This document shows, one piece after another, positions 1 to 11,021 of a stretch of DNA of 59,473 nt. Source of the stretch: Proteus myxofaciens ATCC 19692 (GTDB taxonomy: Bacteria; Pseudomonadota; Gammaproteobacteria; Enterobacterales; Enterobacteriaceae); contig NZ_LXEN01000150.1 in the NCBI RefSeq assembly GCF_001654855.1, positions 1-59,473 of the forward strand, given 5' to 3'. Numbering within the stretch: position 1 is the first letter of the stretch; every line of letters begins with the position of its first letter. Below the pieces are notes generated by a model that worked only from the letters and a program-made list of their open reading frames with translations, was not told where the DNA came from and ran no database searches. Both the position numbers and the translations under genes were made by a program.

Positions 1-1
1 C

Positions 2-1228
2 TTAAGTGCGTTGCTTTTTTTCTTCTTTTTTACTTGGTCTTCATCATTTTCATTAATTTCTATTTGGCTAAACCAGTTTGTGGGGCTAAAAGGAACAGAT
101 ACTGGATTAATATTTTCGGCTATTTCTTTAGTAGCTCTTTGTGCACAACCTTTATATGGATTTATTCAAGATAAATTAGGCTTGAGAAAAAATCTTTTAT
201 TAGTTATTGCAGCACTACTTATTCTTTCAGGCCCTTTTTTCATCGTATTTGCATCAATATTACGTTGGAATATTTATATAGGTTCAATCTTAGGTGGCCT
301 ATATGTTGGTATGACCTTTTTTGCAGGGATTGGCGTACTTGAATCTTATACTGAGCGTGTTAGTCGTATTCGTGGTTTTGAATATGGTAGGGCAAGAATG
401 TGGGGTTCATTAGGTTGGGCGTCAGCGACATTTATTGCAGGTCATAATATTAATATTGATCCAAATTACAACTTTATAATGGCTTCTATTTCGGGTGTCA
501 TTTTCTTAATTCTTCTGACCTTATTGAAAACAAATAAATCTGATGCATTTAATCAATTAGAACATGGTAAAACATCTGAAATAACGATAAAAGATGCATT
601 GAATCTTCTTTCTCTTCCTCGTTTTTGGGCGCTGATATTGTTTGTCATCGGAACTTGTGTCTATGGTGTTTATGACCAGCAATTCCCTGTTTTTTTCGCT
701 TCTCAATTCTCTGTTGCTGAGCGAGGTAATGAGATGTACGGTTATCTCAATTCCTTGCAGGTATTCTTAGAAGCGGGAGGAATGTTCCTTGCGCCATTTT
801 TAGTTAATAGAATTGGGGCTAAAAATGGTTTGATAGTCGCAAGTAGTGTTATGGCTGCAAGAATTATTGGTTCTGGTTTAGTTGAAGGTCCTGTCATGAT
901 TTCAATTATGAAATTATTGCATGCTGTTGAGTTACCAATATTGCTTATCTCAATTTTTAAATACAACAGCCAGCACTTTGATAAACGTTTATCTTCAACA
1001 CTTTATTTAGTTGGTTTCCAATGTGTAAGTTCTATCGTTGCAACATTATTATCACCACTTGCTGGTTATGGGTATGATAATTATGGTTTTGCACCAACTT
1101 ATATGGTGATGGGCTGTATGGTAATTAGTACAACATTGCTTTCAGCTATTTTCTTACGTTCTGATTCAAAAGCATTAGCTAACGAAGAAAATACGCCAGA
1201 ATTAGAGAATAAAGCACATCCTGTGTAA
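2..1228 (+). CDS. LacY-family oligosaccharide:H+ symporter (MFS), 5'-partial
   Basis: An inner-membrane permease of the oligosaccharide:H+ symporter family that imports a disaccharide or trisaccharide with protons. The frame is open to the window edge and, compared with LacY/CscB, only the first ~15-20 residues are missing. Diagnostic family blocks are visible: QDKLGLRK after the second helix, FEYGRARMWGSLGWA (the LacY E126/R144 region), YDQQFPVFF, YGYLNSLQVFLEA, and KLLHAVELPILLISIFKY followed by DKRLSST. The blocks resemble sucrose permease CscB and raffinose permease RafB more than lactose permease, so a sucrose- or raffinose-like substrate is a guess. Hydrophobic stretches fit 12 helices. 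The next gene is unrelated and a terminator follows, so its operon partners, if any, are upstream of the window. Confidence 0.85.
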   Translation, partial: LSALLFFFFFTWSSSFSLISIWLNQFVGLKGTDTGLIFSAISLVALCAQPLYGFIQDKLGLRKNLLLVIAALLILSGPFFIVFASILRWNIYIGSILGGLYVGMTFFAGIGVLESYTERVSRIRGFEYGRARMWGSLGWASATFIAGHNINIDPNYNFIMASISGVIFLILLTLLKTNKSDAFNQLEHGKTSEITIKDALNLLSLPRFWALILFVIGTCVYGVYDQQFPVFFASQFSVAERGNEMYGYLNSLQVFLEAGGMFLAPFLVNRIGAKNGLIVASSVMAARIIGSGLVEGPVMISIMKLLHAVELPILLISIFKYNSQHFDKRLSSTLYLVGFQCVSSIVATLLSPLAGYGYDNYGFAPTYMVMGCMVISTTLLSAIFLRSDSKALANEENTPELENKAHPV

Positions 1229-1260
1229 TTTACAACATCAAGTTTGTACTGCTGTTATTT

Positions 1261-1292
1261 GGCTACTGATGCATATTGGTAGCCATTTTTTT
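1261..1292 (+). terminator. Rho-independent terminator after the permease gene
   Basis: A 6-bp stem (GGCTAC / GTAGCC) with a 12-nt loop is followed by seven T residues, 32 bases after the permease stop codon. Confidence 0.7.
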
Positions 1293-1482
1293 ATTAACAT
1301 TTTGACTATCGGTTTACGTGTTAAAGATTATTTACTATAGTAATTGAATAAATTCACTCTAATCATTTGTTTATTAAGCTAAATCAATTAATTTTGTAAA
1401 CTTTACTTGTTTATTGACACGATTAAGCGATAATCTTAAATAGAGTTATTTATCTTAAATATCAATTGTAAAGGTGTAGGAA

Positions 1483-1821
1483 ATGGATAACGCAAACAAG
1501 CCGTCTTTCCAAAACGTACTGGAGTTTGTGCGTATGTATCGTCGTAAAAACAAAATCCGTCGTGAGATCACTGACAATGAAAAGAAGATCCGCGATAACC
1601 AAAAACGTGTTCTGTTATTAGACAACTTAAGTGAATATATTAAGCCAGGTATGTCGATTGAAGATGTTCTGGGTATCATCGCGAATATGCGCAGTGATTA
1701 TGAAGATCGTGTAGATGATTACATTATTAAAAATGCAGATCTGTCTAAAGAACGTCGTGAACTCTCTAAACAACTTAAAACCATGGGTGAGATCAAAGGT
1801 GTTTCTACTCCAAAAGAGTAG
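1483..1821 (+). CDS. tmaR: TmaR, PTS system regulator (DUF496, formerly YeeX)
   Basis: A 112-aa cytoplasmic protein matching the DUF496 family nearly end to end: [19 protein letters not shown], then [18 protein letters not shown], then [21 protein letters not shown]. In E. coli TmaR forms a polar cluster that binds phosphorylated PTS Enzyme I and controls sugar uptake. The sequence is mostly charged helix, consistent with a coiled-coil oligomer. The start is ATG with the upstream purine-rich GGTGTAGGAA. It is monocistronic, with its own strong terminator 32 bases downstream. Length equals the usual family length (about 109-112 aa). Confidence 0.93.
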   Translation: MDNANKPSFQNVLEFVRMYRRKNKIRREITDNEKKIRDNQKRVLLLDNLSEYIKPGMSIEDVLGIIANMRSDYEDRVDDYIIKNADLSKERRELSKQLKTMGEIKGVSTPKE

Positions 1822-1853
1822 TCATTAAGTTGTTATAAAATGAATATTTTAGG

Positions 1854-1884
1854 CCTCTGAGTAAATTAACTCAGAGGTTTTTTT
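1854..1884 (+). terminator. Terminator of tmaR
   Basis: A perfect 9-bp stem (CCTCTGAGT / ACTCAGAGG) with a 6-nt loop is followed by seven T residues. Confidence 0.88.
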
Positions 1885-1956
1885 ATACGTTAATTATATG
1901 ACTTAAGTGATAGGCATATAGCTGTAAAATTCTGTTCAGATTTTTATTATAAAATA

Positions 1957-1984
1957 AAAGAACCCGCTAATAAGCGGGTTCTTT
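1957..1984 (-). terminator. Terminator of rne
   Basis: A perfect 12-bp stem with loop AATA. On the minus strand it is followed by a T-rich run, 46 bases past the rne stop codon. Confidence 0.85.
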
Positions 1985-2030
1985 ATATAACTTGACTATT
2001 GGTTATCAAATAATAGTCAGTAAATTGGCA

Positions 2031-5000
2031 TTAATTTTTACTTTCAGCTTTTGTCATTGCAGAAGATGAATGGCTTGTTGAACGATGCCCACCTGCGCCA
2101 TGGCGACCTTGTTTATCAAAGACAGGGCGAGTTTCCCACGCTTTAATGACAATATCAGCAGGTGCTTGTGGTGAAGCCGGTGCTTTTGTCATTGGTGCGC
2201 TTGCATGTAAATGGCGCACGCTAGGCTCTTGGCGTATTACAATATTAGTAACAGGCTTATTATCAGCTTCAAAATGAACCGATTCCTCTACTTTTTCTTC
2301 TGTATCTTTCACAATTTGAGTATCAGCATTGTTAGTATGCTCATCAACTTGCTCTGTAGAAACTGAAGGTTGAGCTGTAGGCGTTAACTCAGGTTCTGAT
2401 TTAAGCGCCTGTTCATCCGCCACTTCTTCAACAGAAGTTTCTGGCAAATTATGCTCTTGTACTACTGATGAAGCTTCTTCTTTATCTGCATCATCTGCAT
2501 CTGTTTGAGCTGGTGCTTCTTGTTGCTCATGTTTAGATGTTTCGTGTAGATAAGCCTCAGTAGTGGTTAATACTGCTGAAATGTTCTCTTTGCGAGTGAC
2601 GCTATCTTCAGCATTAACGCTATCAATAATATTAGAAACAACACTTGTGTCGTTTTCTTTATTATCATGTTCACTATCAACATTATTTTCTTGAGGCACA
2701 GCAGCAACAATTTCAGCAACTGCTTCATTGTTTGTTTCTGTATTTACCGTTACTTCAAATGTTGATTCAGGCATTTCTTTTGTCGCAATATCCTGAACGA
2801 TAGTCTCTGTAACTTCTGGTGTGATAGTCACTTGAGATTCGTTTTGAGTAACCACAACATTATTGGTTTCAGCTGTTTCTTCTTCAACAGTAACATCACT
2901 GACAGGCACAATAGGATAACGAACCCAAACTTTACCTGAAGCTAGTTCTGGTGACGCAACCGCCATAGAGATAGGAACAGGTGATGTTGTTAATGTACGC
3001 TCATCACGATAGCGACGACGACGCTGACCACTGACACGTAAATGGCGAGGAGAGCGACGAGAACGACGAGGCATCACATTATCTTGATTGTTAGTCTCTT
3101 CGTTTTTAGCTTCTTCTTGTGACTTAGTTGCATCAGGCAATGCTTTTACAGCCTCAGTATTTGAAGGTGCTTTTTCCTCAGCCACAACTTTAGGTGTTTG
3201 AGGTTTTGTGATATCAACCGGCTTATTCGTTGTTGCTACAGGTGGCTCAGAAACAACCTTCACATCAGTTGGCGTATTTACTGTATCAACAGGAGCTACA
3301 ACCGCATTATCTGTAACGCGAACAGACTGTGTTAACTGACGACGAGTTCGGCGCTGCATTGGCGGACGACGATTTTCCTCTTTCTTCTCAGTATTTTCTT
3401 TCGTATTAGCGTTAGCGTCGTTTTCAGTTGATTGTGCTTTAGCTGCTTCTTGTTGCTTTTGACGCTTCTCTTCTTGGCGACGACGTTGCTCAGCACGTTG
3501 TTCACGGCGTTGTTGACGACGTGCTTCACGTTCTACTGCTTCTTGCTCATTCTGTTCATTATTTATTGAATTTACAGGTGCAGCTACTGGCGTTTGTGTT
3601 TTTTGGTTACGATTTTTACGATTGTCATCGTTGTTATTCGCATTATCACGATCACGGTCGTTATCGCGATCACGGCGATTATTATTGTTACGTCGATTGT
3701 TATTATTACGACGTTCACGACGATTATCGTTGTTTTCTTTTTTCGTTTCTTGTGGTTTCTCTTCTACTATAGGCTCTGGTTGAGCGGCAAATAAATTAGA
3801 GAAAAATTTCTTAATAGAAGCAAACAAGCCACTATCTTGTGTTTTTTCTGTTTTAGCACAAGCAACTTGAGGCGTATGTGGTTTCTGACTTTTAGCTGTA
3901 TCAGATGTATTTTCAGATTGTAATCCAAACGCGGAGATAGCAGGCTGCTCTGGCAATTTACGTTCAGCAACCACTTCATCTTCAGCTTCATTAGAATGAC
4001 TTTCGTGATATTGCGAAAGGTTATAGCTAAGGGAAGAAATTTCTTCACCTTTACGCACACGAATAACAGAGAAGTGTGGGGTTTGCATTTGATCGTTAGG
4101 AACGATAACCACTTTCACATTAGATTGACGCAATTCAATATCAGTAACTGCTTTGCGTTTTTCATTAAGCAGATAAGAAGCGATTTGCACTGGTACTATA
4201 GCGTGTACTTCATGCGTATTTTCTTTTAGCGCTTCCTCTTCAATGAGACGTAATACAGAAAGAGATAACGATTCATTATCACGAATAGTCCCTGTCCCCA
4301 AACAACGAGGACAAACATGATGGCTTGATTCACCTAAAGAAGGGCTTAATCGCTGACGTGACATCTCTAATAAGCCAAAGCGAGAAATACGGCCTATTTG
4401 GATACGTGCTCTATCTTGTCGTACAGCTTCACGAATTCTATTTTCCACTTCACGTTGATGACGAACAGGGGTCATATCGATAAAGTCGATAACAATTAAT
4501 CCTCCTAAGTCGCGTAAACGTAATTGACGGGCAATTTCATCCGCAGCTTCTAAGTTGGTATTAAAAGCGGTTTCTTCAATGTCACCACCACGTGTTGAAC
4601 GTGATGAGTTAATATCAATAGCAGTCAGTGCTTCTGTTGTATCAATAACCAGAGCACCGCCTGATGGTAACCGAACTTCACGTTGGAAAGCCGATTCAAT
4701 TTGAGATTCGATTTGATAATGGCTAAACAGTGGCACTGCGCCAGTATAATGGCGGATTTTGCTAGCAAAATCACCACGGCCTATCGCTTCGATATGGCTA
4801 CGCGCCATTTCAACCACTTTTGCGTTATCAATCAAGATTTCGCCAATATCTGGTCGTAAATAGTCACGGAAAGCACGAACAATAACATTACTTTCTTGAT
4901 GAATTAAAAAAGGAGCAGGGCGATTTTCTGCTGCTTTTTTTATCGCATCCCAATGCCTTAGGCGATAGCTTAGATCTTGTTGTAACGCTTCAGCTGATTT

Positions 5001-5522
5001 ACCTACACCAGCAGTACGAACAATAAGACCCATACCATCAGGGATTTCAAGGCTAGATAATGCTTCTTTTAATTCAGTGCGATCTTCACCTTCAATACGG
5101 CGAGAAATACCGCCAGCACGTGGATTGTTAGGCATTAAGACTAAATAGCTACCAGCAAGGCTAATAAAGGTAGTTAAAGCTGCACCTTTGTTACCACGCT
5201 CTTCTTTATCTACCTGAACAATAACTTCTTGGCCCTCTTTTAAGACATCTTTGATGTTAGGACGACCATGAGAGTGATAATTACTAGGGAAATATTCGCG
5301 GGCTATCTCTTTGATAGGAAGGAAACCGTGGCGTTCCGCACCATAATCAACAAAAGCGGCTTCTAAGCTGGGTTCAATTCGAGTGATTTTACCTTTATAG
5401 ATATTGGCTTTCTTTTGTTCATGACCGGGGCTTTCGATATCCAAATCATATAAACGTTGCCCATCAACAAGAGCAACACGCAACTCTTCTTGTTGAGTCG
5501 CGTTAATTAACATTCTTTTCAT
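2031..5522 (-). CDS. rne: Ribonuclease E
   Basis: The essential endoribonuclease and degradosome scaffold, 1163 aa (E. coli 1061). The N-terminal half has the S1 RNA-binding domain (~residues 35-125), the catalytic core with DIN and DFIDM carrying the Mg-binding aspartates, and the zinc-link CPRC-LGTG where subunits join. The C-terminal half is low-complexity and disordered: Arg/Asn/Asp-rich stretches (AR1-like RNA-binding), acidic Thr/Val/Glu-rich tracts, a second Arg-rich segment ([11 protein letters not shown]), and a conserved tail. It is ~100 residues longer than E. coli because of the expanded linker. It is transcribed leftward, divergent from rluC. The long leader upstream is the usual site of rne autoregulation. 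Confidence 0.97.
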   Translation of the reverse strand: MKRMLINATQQEELRVALVDGQRLYDLDIESPGHEQKKANIYKGKITRIEPSLEAAFVDYGAERHGFLPIKEIAREYFPSNYHSHGRPNIKDVLKEGQEVIVQVDKEERGNKGAALTTFISLAGSYLVLMPNNPRAGGISRRIEGEDRTELKEALSSLEIPDGMGLIVRTAGVGKSAEALQQDLSYRLRHWDAIKKAAENRPAPFLIHQESNVIVRAFRDYLRPDIGEILIDNAKVVEMARSHIEAIGRGDFASKIRHYTGAVPLFSHYQIESQIESAFQREVRLPSGGALVIDTTEALTAIDINSSRSTRGGDIEETAFNTNLEAADEIARQLRLRDLGGLIVIDFIDMTPVRHQREVENRIREAVRQDRARIQIGRISRFGLLEMSRQRLSPSLGESSHHVCPRCLGTGTIRDNESLSLSVLRLIEEEALKENTHEVHAIVPVQIASYLLNEKRKAVTDIELRQSNVKVVIVPNDQMQTPHFSVIRVRKGEEISSLSYNLSQYHESHSNEAEDEVVAERKLPEQPAISAFGLQSENTSDTAKSQKPHTPQVACAKTEKTQDSGLFASIKKFFSNLFAAQPEPIVEEKPQETKKENNDNRRERRNNNNRRNNNNRRDRDNDRDRDNANNNDDNRKNRNQKTQTPVAAPVNSINNEQNEQEAVEREARRQQRREQRAEQRRRQEEKRQKQQEAAKAQSTENDANANTKENTEKKEENRRPPMQRRTRRQLTQSVRVTDNAVVAPVDTVNTPTDVKVVSEPPVATTNKPVDITKPQTPKVVAEEKAPSNTEAVKALPDATKSQEEAKNEETNNQDNVMPRRSRRSPRHLRVSGQRRRRYRDERTLTTSPVPISMAVASPELASGKVWVRYPIVPVSDVTVEEETAETNNVVVTQNESQVTITPEVTETIVQDIATKEMPESTFEVTVNTETNNEAVAEIVAAVPQENNVDSEHDNKENDTSVVSNIIDSVNAEDSVTRKENISAVLTTTEAYLHETSKHEQQEAPAQTDADDADKEEASSVVQEHNLPETSVEEVADEQALKSEPELTPTAQPSVSTEQVDEHTNNADTQIVKDTEEKVEESVHFEADNKPVTNIVIRQEPSVRHLHASAPMTKAPASPQAPADIVIKAWETRPVFDKQGRHGAGGHRSTSHSSSAMTKAESKN

Positions 5523-6052
5523 ATTGTGACTTACTCGTTATTTTCACGATTTATAATCTGCCACTAACATACGTAACTACACTACTGATAACCGATGACC
5601 TCGTGTCTTTTACAAATGCGCCAACCTCACGGTTGTCGATTGTATAGAGGTGCAATATGTCGGTGAGTCTGATTTTAGTTCTAAAATTCAGCACTCGTTA
5701 ATTGAAACATAATGTTTCAACTCAGCAAGTGACCTATTTGTGGCATACTAAATTGTTTGATTTTCGACTATGTCTTACGCCATTGCTGCATTTTGAATAT
5801 CAAACAAACAAAATTTCATAAATATACCTGATAAACATAATCAGGAGAGTATGCATTATTCCATTGGTCTTAGGGTTATAGCAAGATGACTTTTCTGCTT
5901 TAGTGACTTTTTCTGTATAAATATGAGAGATTAGTTAATGTTTCGTCTTTTTTCTAATAATCAGGGTAAAATAGGCGACAGAATTGATGTTATTTTGTTC
6001 ACCAATAAATAATTGGTCATTTTTATTTTAAGAGAGTCAAAGAATCGCCACT
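5523..6052 (-). promoter_or_regulatory. Divergent rne/rluC control region with rne 5'-UTR hairpins
   Basis: A 530-bp gap between the divergent starts of rne and rluC, with no ORF. On the rne strand there are hairpins: CAACC-GTGA-GGTTG near 5625-5640, and GAAACAT-TATGTTTC near 5704-5719. In E. coli the long rne leader (Rfam rne5) contains such hairpins and RNase E cleaves it to regulate its own mRNA. Assignment here rests on position and hairpins only. The rluC promoter must lie at the right side of the same gap. Confidence 0.5.
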
Positions 6053-7006
6053 ATGAAATCATTTAATCAAGTTCAATTCGTCACCATTGATGGCGATGAA
6101 GCAGGCCAACGAATAGACAATTTTTTATTGGCACGTTTAAAAGGCGTGCCAAAAAGTATGATATATCGGATTATTCGTAAAGGCGAAGTTCGAGTAAATA
6201 AAGGGCGAATTAAACCTGAATATAAATTAAATGCAGGTGACTCTATTCGAATACCACCTGTCCGCATTGCTGAAAAAGAAGAAACGGCGATTTCTCCTAA
6301 ACTTGATAAAGTTTCTGCTTTAGCAAACTGCATTTTGTATGAAGATGATCATATTATGTTGATCAATAAACCATCAGGTACAGCAGTGCATGGCGGAAGT
6401 GGGTTAAGTTTTGGCGTGATTGAAGGATTACGAGCACTACGCCCTGAAGCGCGCTTTTTAGAGCTTGTTCATCGTTTAGACAGAGATACCTCTGGTGTAT
6501 TATTAATTGCCAAAAAACGTTCTGCATTACGGGCTTTACATGAGCAACTGCGCTTAAAACAGATGCAAAAAGATTATTTAGCTCTGGTTCGCGGACAATG
6601 GCAATCTCACACTAAAGTGGTTCAAGCGCCTTTGCTTAAAAACCTTTTACAAAGTGGTGAGCGCGTTGTGAAAGTTAGCAGTGAAGGTAAAGCATCAGAA
6701 ACGCGTTTTAAAGTTGAAGAGCGTTTTGAATTCGCAACGTTGGTGAAGGCAAGCCCTGTGACGGGAAGAACTCATCAAATCCGTGTTCATACATTACATG
6801 CAGGCCATCCTATTGCATTTGATGATAGATATGGTGATCGTGATTTTGATGCTCAATTAGCCTCAACAAAGCTTAACCGCTTATTTTTACATGCTAATTC
6901 ATTAACTTTTACGCATCCTGCAACAGGTGAACAATTACGTATAGAAGCGCCTATGGATAATAAGCTTCGTTATTGTTTGCAAGTGTTACGTAGCCAAAAA
7001 TCATAA
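6053..7006 (+). CDS. rluC: 23S rRNA pseudouridine(955/2504/2580) synthase RluC
   Basis: A RluA-family pseudouridine synthase that modifies three uridines of 23S rRNA. It has an N-terminal S4 RNA-binding domain (EAGQRIDNFLLARLKGVPKS, then RKGEVRVN) and then the catalytic domain with motif HRLDRDTSG, where the Asp is the nucleophile, and the RTHQIRVH motif. Length of 317 aa matches E. coli (319). It is divergent from rne, as in E. coli and relatives. The ATG is preceded by a weak ribosome-binding site (AAGAGAG some distance upstream). Confidence 0.96.
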   Translation: MKSFNQVQFVTIDGDEAGQRIDNFLLARLKGVPKSMIYRIIRKGEVRVNKGRIKPEYKLNAGDSIRIPPVRIAEKEETAISPKLDKVSALANCILYEDDHIMLINKPSGTAVHGGSGLSFGVIEGLRALRPEARFLELVHRLDRDTSGVLLIAKKRSALRALHEQLRLKQMQKDYLALVRGQWQSHTKVVQAPLLKNLLQSGERVVKVSSEGKASETRFKVEERFEFATLVKASPVTGRTHQIRVHTLHAGHPIAFDDRYGDRDFDAQLASTKLNRLFLHANSLTFTHPATGEQLRIEAPMDNKLRYCLQVLRSQKS

Positions 7007-7031
7007 TATTTATATTACAGTCTATAGATAA

Positions 7032-7061
7032 CAATAATGCGCTCAATAGGGCGCATTATTG
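7032..7061. terminator. Bidirectional hairpin between rluC and the convergent lipoprotein gene
   Basis: An 11-bp perfect stem (CAATAATGCGC / GCGCATTATTG) with an 8-nt loop sits between two convergent genes. The T-tracts are weak on both sides, so termination strength is uncertain. Confidence 0.55.
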
Positions 7062-7085
7062 TTGTTAAGATTAAAATTTTAATAT

Positions 7086-7487
7086 CTAACTATCTAATTT
7101 TTTTACACATTGAGAAACTACACTGTCAATATTCCACTTTTCAGGTACTGTTTTTGACTTACCATCACGAATATCTTTATCAATACGAATAAACTCCGCA
7201 ATGCCTTGTTCTTCTATGATGCTGTTATAGGTACAACCACAAACTTCTGTAATTTGTGGTATTAATGCATCTTCAGTAATACCTGAGCCTGATATGCAAC
7301 TATTGATAAAATTCTTTTTAATACTCGCTTTTTCATCATGTGTGGGTTTGGGTAATTCACTTTTTTGTATTGTATTGCTGGTATTATCGTTCTTAACAAT
7401 TATTGATTCTTTTTCTTTTTCATCAGAACAACCAGTGAAGGTGGTTACAATAATAAGAGCGGCAAAGAGGGAGGCTAATTTATTCAT
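7086..7487 (-). CDS. Small predicted lipoprotein, function unknown
   Basis: A 133-aa protein that I do not recognise. It has a short basic N-terminus, a hydrophobic stretch and a lipobox TFTGC with the acylated Cys at about residue 20, so it should be a lipoprotein. The residue after the Cys is Ser, so outer-membrane sorting by Lol is expected. The mature part begins with a charged, Asn/Lys-rich linker and then a helical domain with four further cysteines (SCIS, VCGC, QCVKK). The C-x-C arrangement suggests disulfides in the periplasm. It is encoded between rluC and yceF and is not part of the usual E. coli order. A secreted small-domain protein is all that can be said. Confidence 0.7.
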   Translation of the reverse strand: MNKLASLFAALIIVTTFTGCSDEKEKESIIVKNDNTSNTIQKSELPKPTHDEKASIKKNFINSCISGSGITEDALIPQITEVCGCTYNSIIEEQGIAEFIRIDKDIRDGKSKTVPEKWNIDSVVSQCVKKLDS

Positions 7488-7534
7488 ATTACGCTATATC
7501 GCTAGTGTGATTTAATTTAAGATGATAAATAGGA

Positions 7535-8131
7535 TTATTGATCATCAGTGATAAGTAATGGATTTATTTTTTGTGAGAGTAACATTTTATTCAATCGGAT
7601 TAGTGGCAAACCGACTAAAGAATTTGGATCATCACCTTCTAACTTATCAAATAAAGTAATTCCTAATCCCTCACATTTAAAACTACCTGCACAGTAAAAA
7701 GGTTTTTCTTTATTTAAGTATCCGATAATTTCATTATCTGTCAAATGACGAAAATAAACATAAAATAATTCACAATGGCTTTTATGTTCATTTGTTGAGC
7801 TATTATATAGTGTTAATCCGGTATAAAAAATGACGCATTGCCCTGATGCTTGCTTTAATTGTGCAAATGCATTCTCAAAATTAAGTGGTTTCCCTGTTAT
7901 TTTATTATTTAATACACACACTTGATCTGAACCAATAATAAGATGATTGGGAAATTTTGCTTGTAAAATACTGGCTTTTTCATAGGATAGACGGGTGACA
8001 AGATCTTGTGCGCTTTCAGCGTGCATAGGTGTTTCGTCAATCTCTGGAGAGTCCTGTATAAAGGGTATTCCAAGCTTTTTCAGTATCTGAGCCCGAAATG
8101 GTGAAGACGACGCAAGAATGAGTGGCAACAT
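7535..8131 (-). CDS. yceF: Maf-family nucleotide pyrophosphatase YceF (m7GTP pyrophosphatase)
   Basis: A house-cleaning nucleotide pyrophosphatase. The YceF subfamily hydrolyses 7-methyl-GTP and prevents its incorporation into nucleic acid. The N-terminal LILASSSPFR loop, EIDET, the central GSDQV with the catalytic Asp, and GKP are the Maf signatures. The C-terminal EGDDPNSLVGLPL is typical. Length is 198 aa against 194 in E. coli. It is transcribed away from the divergent yceD-rpmF operon, as in E. coli. Confidence 0.92.
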   Translation of the reverse strand: MLPLILASSSPFRAQILKKLGIPFIQDSPEIDETPMHAESAQDLVTRLSYEKASILQAKFPNHLIIGSDQVCVLNNKITGKPLNFENAFAQLKQASGQCVIFYTGLTLYNSSTNEHKSHCELFYVYFRHLTDNEIIGYLNKEKPFYCAGSFKCEGLGITLFDKLEGDDPNSLVGLPLIRLNKMLLSQKINPLLITDDQ

Positions 8132-8272
8132 ATTTTTTTTAAAATCCGTAGCAAAATGATGCCTGACATTCTAAACTATGCGCCGCTGATAAAGCGAATT
8201 TTGGTGGAAAGGTGTAGATAAACCGCCTTTTTCTTTGACTATATCCCATTACAAAGATAATATGCGCGCCTT

Positions 8273-8806
8273 ATGCAAAAGGTAAAATTACCCCTGACCA
8301 TTGATGCGCTGCGAGCAGCTCAGAAGAAATTAGACTATAACGGTCATTATTCTCCTGAACAGTTTAGCCGCTTAGCTGAATCGGTGGTCAGTGTGGACAG
8401 TAATATAGATGTGGCTTTATCATTTGATATCGACCATCAACGTTTGGCAGTTATCAAGGGACATTCCGATGTGGATGTCACTTTAGAGTGTCAACGTTGT
8501 GGTGGCCATTTTCCTTATCATGTTCACACAACATATTGTTTTAGCCCTGTTGTCAGTGATGAACGGGCTGAAGCATTACCGGAAGAATATGAACCAGTCG
8601 ACGTAGACGAATTTGGTGAAATAAATTTGCTGGCAATGATTGAAGATGAAATAATCCTCAACTTGCCGGTGGTTCCGGTTCATGATTTTGAACACTGTGA
8701 AGTGTCCGACGCGGATCAGGTTTTCGGTGAACTCCCTGAGGAATTATCAGAGAAACCGAATCCATTTGCCGTATTAGCCAGTTTAAAGAAAAGTACTAAG
8801 GAGTAA
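8273..8806 (+). CDS. yceD: YceD, DUF177 protein needed for 23S rRNA accumulation
   Basis: A 177-aa DUF177 protein, found just before rpmF in nearly all bacteria and needed for normal 23S rRNA levels. The start [19 protein letters not shown], the CQRCGG zinc-knuckle-like pair, and an acidic middle ([14 protein letters not shown]) followed by LPVVPVH are the family's hallmarks. rpmF starts 5 bases after its stop, so the two are co-transcribed. Confidence 0.94.
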   Translation: MQKVKLPLTIDALRAAQKKLDYNGHYSPEQFSRLAESVVSVDSNIDVALSFDIDHQRLAVIKGHSDVDVTLECQRCGGHFPYHVHTTYCFSPVVSDERAEALPEEYEPVDVDEFGEINLLAMIEDEIILNLPVVPVHDFEHCEVSDADQVFGELPEELSEKPNPFAVLASLKKSTKE

Positions 8807-8811
8807 GGTCA

Positions 8812-8982
8812 ATGGCCGTACAACAAAACAAACCAACTCGTTCTAAACGTGGTATGCGTCGCTCTCATGACGCACTGACAGCAACTCATGTTTCTGTTGA
8901 CAAAACTACTGGTGAAACTCACCTGCGTCACCATGTAACGGCTGACGGTTACTACCGTGGTCGCAAAGTTATCAACAAGTAA
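8812..8982 (+). CDS. rpmF: 50S ribosomal protein L32
   Basis: A 56-aa protein beginning [20 protein letters not shown] and ending [13 protein letters not shown], almost identical to E. coli L32 (57 aa). The ribosome-binding site AAGGAG overlaps the yceD stop and lies 9 bases before the ATG. It is part of the conserved yceD-rpmF-plsX operon, which couples ribosome and membrane-lipid synthesis. The internal region is one residue shorter than E. coli. Confidence 0.97.
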   Translation: MAVQQNKPTRSKRGMRRSHDALTATHVSVDKTTGETHLRHHVTADGYYRGRKVINK

Positions 8983-9006
8983 TTAGCTTTATAGCTCGTT
9001 GATACT

Positions 9007-10044
9007 TTGACAAATCTAACCATAGCGTTAGATGCGATGGGCGGGGACTTCGGTCCTCGTATCACAGTGCCTGCTTGTTTGCAGGCGCTGGCATCTAATC
9101 CTCATTTAAAAATATTGCTGGTAGGTCAACCAGACGCTATCTCTCCTTTGCTTGCAAAACAAAATGCTGAGCTAATCTCCCGTTTACATATTATACCGGC
9201 TGAACATGTTGTCGCGAATGATGCGAAACCTTCACAAGCTATTAGAGCAAGTAAAGGTACATCAATGAGAGTGGCTCTTGATCTGGTGAAAGCAGGTGAT
9301 GCACAAGCTTGTGTAAGTGCAGGTAATACCGGCGTGTTAATGGGGTTAGCAAAACTTCGACTGAAGTCTATTGAAGGAATTGAGCGTCCTGCATTAGTTT
9401 CTGTGTTACCCAACCAGAAAAAAGGTAAGACAGTTGTTCTTGATTTAGGCGCTAACGTCAACTGTGATAGTCAAATGCTTGTTCAATTTGCTGTCATGGG
9501 TGCGGTAATGGCTGAAGAAATTGCAGAAATTGAGACACCAAAGGTTGCCCTTTTAAACATTGGTGAAGAAGAAAGTAAGGGATTAGATAATATCCGCGAA
9601 GCTGCTACGATCCTTAGAACAACACCGAATATTAACTATATCGGTTATGTAGAAGGAAATGAGTTACTAACAGGCAAAACAGATGTTTTGGTATGTGACG
9701 GCTTCGCAGGTAATGTTTCCTTAAAAACAATGGAAGGTGTGATTCGTGTTTTTCTTTCATTGATTAAATCTTCATCTAATGAAAATAAAAAAACATCGTG
9801 GTGGATGAAATTATTGAAGAAGTGGCTACAAAAACGGCTAATTAAGCGTTTTGGGCATATGAACCCCGACCAGTATAACGGCGCTTCTCTGTTAGGATTA
9901 CGCGGTATCGTCATTAAAAGCCATGGTGGCGCAAATGAAAATGCATTTGCAGCAGCAATAGAACAGGCTGTTCAGGCCGTTGACCGACAAATTCCTGAGC
10001 GAATAGCGGCACGACTGACGACAGTATTACCCAAGAGTGATTGA
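9007..10044 (+). CDS. plsX: Phosphate acyltransferase PlsX
   Basis: Converts acyl-ACP plus phosphate to acyl-phosphate, the first step of PlsX/PlsY phospholipid synthesis. The N-terminal [13 protein letters not shown] is the family signature. [30 protein letters not shown] and [16 protein letters not shown] are conserved blocks. The start is TTG, as in E. coli, chosen because the family begins M-T-x-L-T-x-ALD at exactly this codon. Length 345 aa. The stop lies 4 bases before fabH. Confidence 0.95.
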   Translation: MTNLTIALDAMGGDFGPRITVPACLQALASNPHLKILLVGQPDAISPLLAKQNAELISRLHIIPAEHVVANDAKPSQAIRASKGTSMRVALDLVKAGDAQACVSAGNTGVLMGLAKLRLKSIEGIERPALVSVLPNQKKGKTVVLDLGANVNCDSQMLVQFAVMGAVMAEEIAEIETPKVALLNIGEEESKGLDNIREAATILRTTPNINYIGYVEGNELLTGKTDVLVCDGFAGNVSLKTMEGVIRVFLSLIKSSSNENKKTSWWMKLLKKWLQKRLIKRFGHMNPDQYNGASLLGLRGIVIKSHGGANENAFAAAIEQAVQAVDRQIPERIAARLTTVLPKSD

Positions 10045-10048
10045 TAGA

Positions 10049-11002
10049 ATGTATACAAAAATCTTAGGTACTGGTAGTTACTTGCCTGTACAAGTGCGGA
10101 CTAATGCAGATTTAGAAAAAATGGTTGAGACCTCTGATGAATGGATTGTGACAAGAACAGGCATTCAAGAGCGTCGAATTGCAACACACGAAGAAACTGT
10201 TGCCGTCATGGGCACAGGTGCCGCTGAAAATGCATTAGACATGGCTGGCATTGATAAAGAAGAAATTGGTTTAATTATTGTAGCTACGACATCTGGTTCT
10301 CACGCATTTCCAAGTGCGGCTTGTCAAATTCAAGGTGCTTTAGGTATCTCTGATTGCATCGCATTTGATGTTGCAGCAGCGTGTTCTGGGTTTGTATATG
10401 CATTAAGCATTGCTGATCAATTCATTAAAGCTGGCACAATAAAGCATGCGTTAGTCATTGGTGCTGATAGATTGTCCCATGCGTTAGATCCTAACGATCG
10501 TGGTACTATTATTTTATTTGGTGATGCAGCGGGTGCCGTTGTTGTCGGTGCGTCACAAGAACAAGGTATTATTTCTACTCATTTGCATTCTGATGGGCGT
10601 TTTGGCGAATTATTAGCGCTACCTTATCAGGATAGAGTCGAAGAGCCTTCACCTGCTTATGTCACAATGGCAGGGAATGAAGTTTTTAAAGTTGCAGTTC
10701 GTGAACTTGCCCACATTGTGGACGAGACATTAGAAGCAAATAACATTGATAAATCCGAACTCGACTGGCTTGTGCCTCATCAAGCAAATTTACGCATTAT
10801 TTCAGCAACAGCGAAAAAGCTGGATATGACAATGGATAAAGTCGTGGTGACACTAAATCGCCATGGTAATACATCAGCAGCCTCTGTCCCTACAGCCTTA
10901 GATGAAGCTGTCAGAGATAACCGTATTCAACGTGGCCAATTGATTTTACTTGAGGCATTTGGTGGCGGTTTTACTTGGGGTTCTGCACTTATCCGTTTTT
11001 AA
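10049..11002 (+). CDS. fabH: Beta-ketoacyl-ACP synthase III
   Basis: Initiates fatty-acid synthesis by condensing acetyl-CoA with malonyl-ACP. The catalytic Cys is in [11 protein letters not shown]. The His is in [11 protein letters not shown] and the Asn in HGNTSAAS. The ATG at 10049 ([13 protein letters not shown]) gives 317 aa, the exact E. coli length. An upstream in-frame GTG overlapping plsX is rejected as the start. Confidence 0.97.
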   Translation: MYTKILGTGSYLPVQVRTNADLEKMVETSDEWIVTRTGIQERRIATHEETVAVMGTGAAENALDMAGIDKEEIGLIIVATTSGSHAFPSAACQIQGALGISDCIAFDVAAACSGFVYALSIADQFIKAGTIKHALVIGADRLSHALDPNDRGTIILFGDAAGAVVVGASQEQGIISTHLHSDGRFGELLALPYQDRVEEPSPAYVTMAGNEVFKVAVRELAHIVDETLEANNIDKSELDWLVPHQANLRIISATAKKLDMTMDKVVVTLNRHGNTSAASVPTALDEAVRDNRIQRGQLILLEAFGGGFTWGSALIRF

Positions 11003-11021
11003 TATTATCAGGAAAATAGAT

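Noticed and set aside
3521..4229. Several plus-strand ORFs inside rne
   Set aside because: Antisense shadows of the low-complexity rne coding sequence; their compositions are the complement of Asn/Arg codons.
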